The notes under the pieces: generated by a model
What the model saw: only the letters and a program-made list of their open reading frames with translations
What the model was told of the DNA's origin: nothing
The model's database searches: none
In this document: positions 21,616-22,320 of the stretch, in pieces
How the letters are laid out: each line of letters begins with the position of its first letter
Numbering within the stretch: position 1 is the stretch's first letter
Virus record (IMG/VR): IMGVR_UViG_3300032323_000440
Span: 1-22,320 of that record
Length of the DNA: 22,320 nt
DNA from: a virus
Strand: one strand, 5' to 3'
Translations under genes and position numbers: made by a program

Positions 21616-22320
21616 TGAAATAGATGTTCAATCTTTATTTTGGCATGAGGTGAACCGGCATCACCGTGATAGTCGGTACCAAAGTGTGTTACCCATGTGT
21701 CGGAGAAATTATTTAGTGGTAACATATACCTGTGGCCAAATCCTACAGGAATGTTTACAAACATATTACCTAAGTTGGCTGATTCACGAATACCCCATGA
21801 ACCTTTTTGACCAAAAGAAAAATAATCAGAGTTGATATGTTCTTCTACCAATTCTTTATCCATAATAAACATACCTTGATATGGATCGGATAGTGAAACA
21901 AACTTTTGACCTTCTACTATAATTGTTGGTCGATGGCCTTGATGGTGTGTGCAATCTAAAGAATATACTTCACCATTTACTTTTTGAACTCGGTGAGTGG
22001 CAGGTATAAAATTTAAATTGTTACGTTTGAACAATTCTCTGGTGTTTACCCAATAATCAAATGTTTTCTTTTCTATCTCAATGTTACCTTCAAGGTATGC
22101 AAAGTGTGTGTAATCTGATTTGAGAAACTCTGGCATATACTTCTTGTGTTCCCATGTGTGCCAGTATGGATGTTCTAAATCTACAACATGAATAGGTAAA
22201 CTAGAATCAAAATTAAAATTGCTGTTAATAATGAGTTTGATATTTGGTATAGCAGATAGTGTTTTTATTACTTCTTTGAACCGCTCTAATCTTTCTTCAA
22301 CATAATAAAAACAAACATTC
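21612..22320 (-). CDS. Glycosyltransferase-like protein, 5' end beyond the window
   Basis: The frame is open up to the right edge, so the true start is outside; the Met at 22136 is internal. The visible 236 residues begin VCFYYVEERLERFKEVIKTL, followed by a strand IKLIINSN, then LEHPYWHTWEHKKYMPEF, DYTHFAYLEGNIEI, and a FDYWVNTRELF stretch before FIPATHRV. This follows a family of GT-A-like proteins in which HPxxLTWEHR is followed by a YDYFLYxEDD block and YW. Here the expected EDD acid motif reads EGN, which could weaken metal and sugar-nucleotide binding. The C-terminal half has a PYQGMFIMDKE segment that recurs in the same family. It ends with an ATGA overlap into gene 17. Substrate and acceptor unknown. 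Confidence 0.65.
   Translation of the reverse strand, partial: NVCFYYVEERLERFKEVIKTLSAIPNIKLIINSNFNFDSSLPIHVVDLEHPYWHTWEHKKYMPEFLKSDYTHFAYLEGNIEIEKKTFDYWVNTRELFKRNNLNFIPATHRVQKVNGEVYSLDCTHHQGHRPTIIVEGQKFVSLSDPYQGMFIMDKELVEEHINSDYFSFGQKGSWGIRESANLGNMFVNIPVGFGHRYMLPLNNFSDTWVTHFGTDYHGDAGSPHAKIKIEHLFQ

Overview
This is a contiguous piece of a T4-like (Straboviridae/cyanophage/pelagiphage type) contractile-tailed phage genome. Every protein gene I accept lies on the minus strand, so transcription runs from the right edge to the left edge. The DNA is AT-rich. Genes are tightly packed, many joined by ATGA or TAATG start/stop overlaps. The gene order (17-18-19-20-prohead core genes-21-22-23-tail gene-uvsY-uvsW-55-47-46) resembles, as I recall it, that of marine T4-like phages more than that of T4 itself. 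The host cannot be read from the sequence; a marine or freshwater bacterium is a guess.

Morphogenesis block (about 22.3 to 10.1 kb, in transcription order): a glycosyltransferase-like gene cut by the right edge, large terminase gp17, tail sheath gp18, tail tube gp19, portal gp20, a small prohead-core candidate, a 76-residue unknown protein, two tandem paralogous unknown proteins, a gp68-like basic core protein, prohead protease gp21, scaffold gp22, major capsid gp23, a strong UUCG terminator, and a tail-tube-fold protein in the place where related phages carry gp3. Good T4-type late promoters (NATAAATA) precede genes 18, 19, the small core gene and gene 22. The sigma factor that would read them, gp55, is encoded further along.

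Replication, recombination and transcription block (10.1 to 5.1 kb): uvsY behind a sigma70-like promoter, uvsW helicase, a conserved 122-residue unknown protein, late sigma gp55, a 62-residue unknown protein, then gp47 and gp46 (the SbcD/SbcC, Mre11/Rad50-type nuclease). A short UDP-glucose dehydrogenase-like gene separates 47 from 46.

Accessory block (5.1 kb to the left edge, after gp46): peptide deformylase, a 421-residue protein that resembles the DUF4338/DruA family, a self-contained winged-helix gene with its own near-consensus sigma70 promoter, operator-like dyad and terminator, a GT-A type glycosyltransferase, and the start of a dATP/dGTP diphosphohydrolase-like gene cut by the left edge.

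The items most worth following are the DruA-like protein, the winged-helix regulator unit with a perfect 8-bp dyad over its -35 box, the metabolic gene placed between 47 and 46, the tandem structural paralogs, and a consensus promoter pointing the wrong way in front of gene 55. No stretch above 300 bases lacks a gene. I saw no tRNA, CRISPR array, transposase or integrase.
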